From positions 310,001 to 374,000 of the forward strand of contig NZ_VUMH01000001.1 in NCBI RefSeq assembly GCF_009696265.1: a DNA stretch of 64,000 bases. The letters are read 5' to 3'. Positions 59,824-64,000 of the stretch are shown here, piece by piece (the stretch's first letter is position 1; each line of letters opens with the position of its first letter). The notes under the pieces are model-generated. The model was not told the DNA's origin. It saw nothing but the letters and a program-made list of their open reading frames with translations, and did not search any database. This DNA comes from Desulfovibrio porci (GTDB taxonomy: Bacteria > Desulfobacterota > Desulfovibrionia > Desulfovibrionales > Desulfovibrionaceae). Position numbers and translations under genes: made by a program.

Positions 59824-62721
59824 ATGATCCCCAACACTCCGCGCATTTTGCACTTTATTCTGGGCCTGTGCTTTCTGCTCTCTCCCCTGCCCCTGCTGGC
59901 CGAGCCGGAAAAAACGGAAAAAGCCGTCCGCGTCGGCTATTACGAGGACGGGGACTATATGCGCCGTACTCCCGGCGGCGAATATGTCGGTTTCAACTTT
60001 GAATATCCGCAGGAAATCGCCAAGTTCAGCGGCCTGACCTATCGTGTGGTGGACGGCGTGAGCTGGGAAAATACCCTGGCGATGCTGGAAAAAGGTGAAA
60101 TCGACCTGTTGCCCGCCGTGTACTACACGCCGGAACGGGCCAAAAAGATGCTTTTTTCCGAGCTGCCCATGCTGAACCTGTACACCACGCTCAACGTCCG
60201 GGCGGACGACGGGCGTTACTCCTATGAGGACTTTGACTCCTTCCAGGGCATGCGGGTAGGCATCATCGCGGGCAGCAAGGACGGCGAAAAATTCCGCCGG
60301 TACTGCCGCGACAACAACCTGAACCTGATCATCGTTCCCTATGCGGAAACCGCCGACCTGCTTGCCGCGCTGGGAAACAAGACCCTGGACGGCGTGGCCA
60401 TCACCCACCTGGGACGCAACAGCGTTTTCCGCAGCGTGGCCCAGTTTTCGCCGGAACCCATGTACATCGCCGTGGCCAAGGACCGGCCGGAACTGCTGAC
60501 CCGCGTCAACAAGGCCATGAATGTCATCGCCCTGCGCGACCCCTATTACGCCCTGCGCCTGCACACCGCGTATTTTTCGGTCAATGCGGAGCAGAAACCT
60601 GTTTTTACCGAACAGGAAGAAGCCTTTATCGCCCGGAAAAAACGGATCAAGGCCGCTTATGACCCCACCTGGGCGCCTCTGGAATATACAGATCCCTCCA
60701 CAGGCCGTTTTGCCGGCGTGGTGGCGGACCTCTTCAAGCATATTGAAAGCGAGAGCGGCCTGCTCTTTGACTTTGTGCCGCTGCCGCAGGAAAAAGCGCT
60801 GGAAATGGCCGCCAGAGGCGAACTTGACGTGGTCTGCGTGATGGCCGGAGATTACCTCTGGAATGAACATTACAAACTCAATACCACCGGCGAATATCTG
60901 AGCACGCCGGCTTTGCTGGTCCGCCTGCGGCAGGGGGACGAAATCAAGACCATCGCCCTGCAAAAGGGCTACTGGCTCTCCAAGAGCGTCACCGAGGAGA
61001 ATTCCGGCAAAAAAATTCTGTATTACGATTCCGTAAAGGACTGCTTCGACGCCCTGCTGGCGGGCAAAGCCGACGCCACCTATGCCAACGCCCATATTGT
61101 CAACTACCTGCGGGCCGAACCGCGTTACGCCACATTGAACGCGACGCCGCTGGGCAGATACACGGGGCAACTGCGCATCGGCGTTTCCCGCCATGCCGAT
61201 CCAAGGCTGTTCGCCATTCTGGACAGGTGCGTCCAGTATACCTCCATGGAAGAAATGGACGATCTGGTGCTGAAAAACACCATCAAACCCCGCAACATCC
61301 GCCTGCGAGATTTTGTGGCCGAACATCCGGCGGAGGTCATCAGCGGCATTGTGGCCGTATTCGGTCTGATCATCCTGCTGCTGGCCTACAGCTTGGCCAT
61401 GAAATCCAGGCACAACGCTCAGATCCAGTCCCTGCTCTACCGGGACCGGCTGACCGGTCTGGACAATATCGACAAGTTCTATGCGGAATGCAATCAGCTG
61501 CTGGCCGGCTCCAAAAACGAATACGCCCTGCTCTACGGCGACATCAGCCAGTTCAAAATCATCAACGACAACTTCGGCTTTGCCGTGGGCGACGAGCTGC
61601 TCCGCGCCTACGCGGCCATTCTGCGTGACAGCGTCGACCCGGACGAACGCTGCGCCCGCGTTTCCGCGGATCACTTCATTCTGTTGCTGCGCTACCACGA
61701 TTGGGAGAAACTGTCGGCCCGAATCACGGACATGACCCAGTCCCTGGACGTCTGGCGCTACGCCCAGGGCCTGCCCTATAAAATAGGCACGGTCTTCGGC
61801 GTATACCTGGTGAACAAGGCGGAAAAATACAATATCCACCTTATGCTGGACCTGGCCAATTACGCCCGCCGAAACGCCAAGCTGAGCATGGGCGGTTCCC
61901 TGGCGCTCTATGACGAAAAGATGCGTCAGGACGCGCTTCTGCATCAGGAATTGAGCGGACGCCTGGAAAACGCCCTGGAACAGGGCGAACTGACGGCCTG
62001 GTATCAGCCCAAGGTGGATATGACCAGCGGCGAGATCATCGGCAGCGAAGCCCTGGTGCGCTGGAGCCATCCCACGCGCGGGCTGCTCATGCCGGGCAGC
62101 TTCATGCCGTTGTTCGAGCGTAGCGGCGCGGTGGTTCAGGTTGACCTGTATGTCTTTGAACAGGTCTGCAAGGCCCTGAGCGAGTGCGGCAAGCTGGGCC
62201 TGCCCCTGCATCCGGTTTCCAGCAACTTTTCCAGCCTGCATTTCGAGCGGCCGAATTTTGCGCGTCAGCTCGCGGAGATCGCCGCCCGCTATGAGGTGCC
62301 CCATCACCTGCTGGAAGTGGAAATCACCGAAAGCTCCATCATGCGCAATCCGGAATCCGCCTGCGCCCAGATCATGCAGTTGAAGGAACGGGGCTTCCTG
62401 ATCGCCATTGACGATTTCGGTTCCGGCTATTCCTCACTGGGGAATATCCAGCAGATCATGGCCGACGTGCTCAAACTGGACCGCAGCTTCGTGCAGCGCA
62501 ATATGCTCGGCGAACGGGAGCAGATCGTGCTCGGCAATGTCATCCGCATGGCGACGGAACTGGGCATGTCGGTTATCTGTGAAGGCGTGGAAAGCAGGGA
62601 ACAGGCCAATATTCTCATCCAGCTCGGCTGCCGCAACGCGCAGGGCTTTTTCTACGCCAAGCCCATGCCCCGGCGGGAATTCGAGCAGATCCTGCGTGAT
62701 GGAACCCGGCTGCCGGCATAG
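59824..62721 (+). CDS. Double periplasmic-binding-domain GGDEF(degenerate)-EAL protein
   Basis: This 965-residue protein has a signal peptide (ending PLLAEP) and two SBP_bac_3-type domains (about 35-255 and 275-505), as in BvgS/EvgS sensors. A membrane helix (VISGIVAVFGLIILLLAYSL) leads to a GGDEF domain with degenerate SADHF and a C-terminal EAL domain. EAL residues include SEALVRW, VEITESSI, IDDFGSGYSS, DVLKLDRSF and CEGVES; the usual SVNLS Asn is in SSNFSS. Phosphodiesterase activity towards c-di-GMP is likely, and cyclase activity is not. It starts 7 bp after the MBL-GAF-HD gene, closing a five-gene plus-strand series. Confidence 0.9.
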   Translation: MIPNTPRILHFILGLCFLLSPLPLLAEPEKTEKAVRVGYYEDGDYMRRTPGGEYVGFNFEYPQEIAKFSGLTYRVVDGVSWENTLAMLEKGEIDLLPAVYYTPERAKKMLFSELPMLNLYTTLNVRADDGRYSYEDFDSFQGMRVGIIAGSKDGEKFRRYCRDNNLNLIIVPYAETADLLAALGNKTLDGVAITHLGRNSVFRSVAQFSPEPMYIAVAKDRPELLTRVNKAMNVIALRDPYYALRLHTAYFSVNAEQKPVFTEQEEAFIARKKRIKAAYDPTWAPLEYTDPSTGRFAGVVADLFKHIESESGLLFDFVPLPQEKALEMAARGELDVVCVMAGDYLWNEHYKLNTTGEYLSTPALLVRLRQGDEIKTIALQKGYWLSKSVTEENSGKKILYYDSVKDCFDALLAGKADATYANAHIVNYLRAEPRYATLNATPLGRYTGQLRIGVSRHADPRLFAILDRCVQYTSMEEMDDLVLKNTIKPRNIRLRDFVAEHPAEVISGIVAVFGLIILLLAYSLAMKSRHNAQIQSLLYRDRLTGLDNIDKFYAECNQLLAGSKNEYALLYGDISQFKIINDNFGFAVGDELLRAYAAILRDSVDPDERCARVSADHFILLLRYHDWEKLSARITDMTQSLDVWRYAQGLPYKIGTVFGVYLVNKAEKYNIHLMLDLANYARRNAKLSMGGSLALYDEKMRQDALLHQELSGRLENALEQGELTAWYQPKVDMTSGEIIGSEALVRWSHPTRGLLMPGSFMPLFERSGAVVQVDLYVFEQVCKALSECGKLGLPLHPVSSNFSSLHFERPNFARQLAEIAARYEVPHHLLEVEITESSIMRNPESACAQIMQLKERGFLIAIDDFGSGYSSLGNIQQIMADVLKLDRSFVQRNMLGEREQIVLGNVIRMATELGMSVICEGVESREQANILIQLGCRNAQGFFYAKPMPRREFEQILRDGTRLPA

Positions 62722-62766
62722 GCTCTCGCAGCCCCGGACCGCCGGGAAACGGCATCCCCATACATG

Positions 62767-62807
62767 ACAGTCCGGCGCGAATTTTTCTGAAATCCGCGCC
62801 GGACTGT
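62767..62807. terminator. Convergent terminator-like hairpin
   Basis: ACAGTCCGGCGCG pairs with CGCGCCGGACTGT around a 15-nt AT-rich loop between two convergent genes. No T-run follows on the plus strand. Confidence 0.6.
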
Positions 62808-62850
62808 TCAACATGTTCAGTGCCCGATGCTTTCAGGTCGGAAAAGGCGA

Positions 62851-64000
62851 TCAGGCTGTTCCGCCGCGCGCGGCCAAGCGTTCCAGCACAAGATTTTTCA
62901 GGCGTTCCACCTGCACGGCGGCGTCGTAATCCTGCCGCACGGCGCGGCGCGCTTCCTGCCCGATGAAGGCCAGGCGGGGCGCGCGGGCCGCCACGCCGGC
63001 CACAGTTTCAGCCATGGCCTGCGCATCCCAGAAATCGCACAGAAAACCGTTGATCCCGTGACGGAGCACTTCGCGTACGGGCGCGGTATCCGAACCCACC
63101 ACCAGAACGCCGCAGGCCATGGCCTCCAGAATGCCCGTGGACAAAGCATACGGGGCCGTCAGATAGACGTGCGCCGTGGAGGCCCGCAGCATCCGCCGGT
63201 ATTCGTTCAACGAACACGGCCCCAGCAGATGCACGCGGGCGCGCGCTTCGGCCGAAAGCGGCAGCGCTTCACGGCACTGGAGCAAGGCTTCCTCGTTGCG
63301 CCGCCGGGCCTCTTCTCCGGCGCGGGAAGGCCGGGTCGCGCCGGGCCAAGCCACCAGCACATGACAACCAGGCCGCAATTCCAGCAGCCGGGGCAGGCAG
63401 CGCGCGAATTGCGCGAAGCCGCGCGCCGTATCATGCAGCGGACCGGAAAAACTTATCAACTCGTCCACATCCGCAAGGTCAAGACCGCCGCCGACAAAGC
63501 CTTTCACCGGCGCGGGCGAAAAAAAAGCCGTATCCACGCCGCTGTGCAGCACACGAAGACGTTGGGCCAGAAATTCCGGATACTGATCGCGCTGCCAGTC
63601 CGAGGAAATCACCGCCAGATCCGCATCGCCCAAGGCATTGTATTCCCAGAGGTTGCGCACCCTGGCCGGGGCGAAGTCCGCCGGAGGCCGGGGCCGCCCC
63701 CGGTTGAAGAAGCAATAACTCTCCCCCTGGTTGTAAAACCAGTCCGCCTGTGCGAGGTAGAAGGCTTGGGGAAAAATGTCCCGCACATAAAAGCTGCCGC
63801 CCGCGGAAGAGGAAGCGCAGACCAGATCGGGCGCGAAGCCGTCCTTGCGCAGCCCCAGCATGGCGTTGCCGGCCCTGGCTCCGCGCCGGAAGCGGAGCAC
63901 CGCCTCCCGTTCTGCGGGATCTTCGCTGGTATGGCCGAGCGGCGGGGCCAGACGCAAGCGGCGCACGCCGGGCAGGCCTCCTTTCTGACCGGTTTCGGAA
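62851..64000 (-). CDS. GT4-type glycosyltransferase (5' end outside window)
   Basis: At least 383 residues of a GT-B glycosyltransferase are seen. The frame stays open to the window edge, reading ETGQKGGLPGVRRLRLAPP before a possible GTG at 63966; this matches the N-terminal Glyco_trans_4 type domain, so the true start is probably outside. Later motifs are FDPDL-type (FAPDLVCASSSAGGSFYVR), LRVLHSGVDTAFF, YLTAPYALSTGILEAMACGV and APVREVLRHGINGFLCDF, the last holding the donor-sugar Glu motif. It should add a sugar during LPS, capsule or glycoprotein synthesis. An AAAGGAGG sits before the GTG, so a start there cannot be excluded. Confidence 0.88.
   Translation of the reverse strand, partial: SETGQKGGLPGVRRLRLAPPLGHTSEDPAEREAVLRFRRGARAGNAMLGLRKDGFAPDLVCASSSAGGSFYVRDIFPQAFYLAQADWFYNQGESYCFFNRGRPRPPADFAPARVRNLWEYNALGDADLAVISSDWQRDQYPEFLAQRLRVLHSGVDTAFFSPAPVKGFVGGGLDLADVDELISFSGPLHDTARGFAQFARCLPRLLELRPGCHVLVAWPGATRPSRAGEEARRRNEEALLQCREALPLSAEARARVHLLGPCSLNEYRRMLRASTAHVYLTAPYALSTGILEAMACGVLVVGSDTAPVREVLRHGINGFLCDFWDAQAMAETVAGVAARAPRLAFIGQEARRAVRQDYDAAVQVERLKNLVLERLAARGGTA

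Noticed and set aside
59773..62307. 844-codon minus-strand frame opposite the SBP-GGDEF-EAL gene
   Set aside because: No domain signature, and the plus strand is fully explained.

Overview
The window looks like a chromosomal stretch of a GC-rich, strictly anaerobic sulfate-reducing bacterium of the Desulfovibrionaceae (Desulfovibrio or a close gut relative). The basis is a periplasmic membrane-anchored [NiFe] hydrogenase cluster, a selenocysteine system (selA plus a tRNA-Sec gene), an orphan GltD-like flavoprotein, a DnaA of non-canonical type and many cyclic-nucleotide signalling proteins. The genus is inferred from gene content and protein style, not from a marker-gene alignment.

Region by region: 1-4 kb holds hydrogenase small subunit (cut by the window edge), large subunit, cytochrome b and maturation protease. 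4-6.5 kb holds a YeiH-type membrane transporter interrupted by an in-frame TAG, followed by two small genes. 6.5-11.7 kb is an AT-richer zone of genetic wreckage ending at a tRNA-Arg(TCT): a twice-frameshifted SF1 helicase with a C-terminal nuclease-like domain, a flagellin 3' remnant, an IS481-like element with intact 28-bp inverted repeats but a broken transposase, and a fragment of an IS200-type transposase. 11.9-23 kb is ordinary GC-rich chromosome on the plus strand: a Tat-exported HD phosphohydrolase, alkaline phosphatase, an ABC exporter-like operon with a histidine-rich permease, an amino acid permease, folC, selA and an M18 aminopeptidase. 23-26.6 kb is an EmrAB-type efflux operon with a convergent TetR regulator and a 48-bp perfect palindrome at its promoter. 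26.6-32.4 kb has mltA, a thioesterase, a GltD-like oxidoreductase, a small membrane protein and an EF-G paralogue.

32.4-51.5 kb is almost entirely on the minus strand: a PAS-GGDEF-EAL protein, a DnaA-like gene, two tandem outer-membrane barrels, a FadL-type barrel, priA, galU, and a long block ftsH-folP-(sensor GGDEF)-cdaA-cdaR-glmM. The last three genes are the classical c-di-AMP synthesis arrangement. A 183-bp element bounded by 13-bp inverted repeats lies between glmM and galU. 51.8 kb carries the tRNA-Sec gene.

52.4-62.7 kb is the most unusual part: five consecutive plus-strand genes encoding a FecR-domain secreted protein with a Gly/Pro/Thr repeat, a TPR plus outer-membrane barrel protein resembling Slam/DUF560, a CHASE2 class III nucleotide cyclase, a fusion of metallo-beta-lactamase-fold, GAF and HD-GYP-like domains, and a double periplasmic-binding-domain GGDEF-EAL protein. 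Together they look like one envelope-sensing module that joins cAMP-type and c-di-GMP-type signalling. The window closes inside a minus-strand glycosyltransferase.
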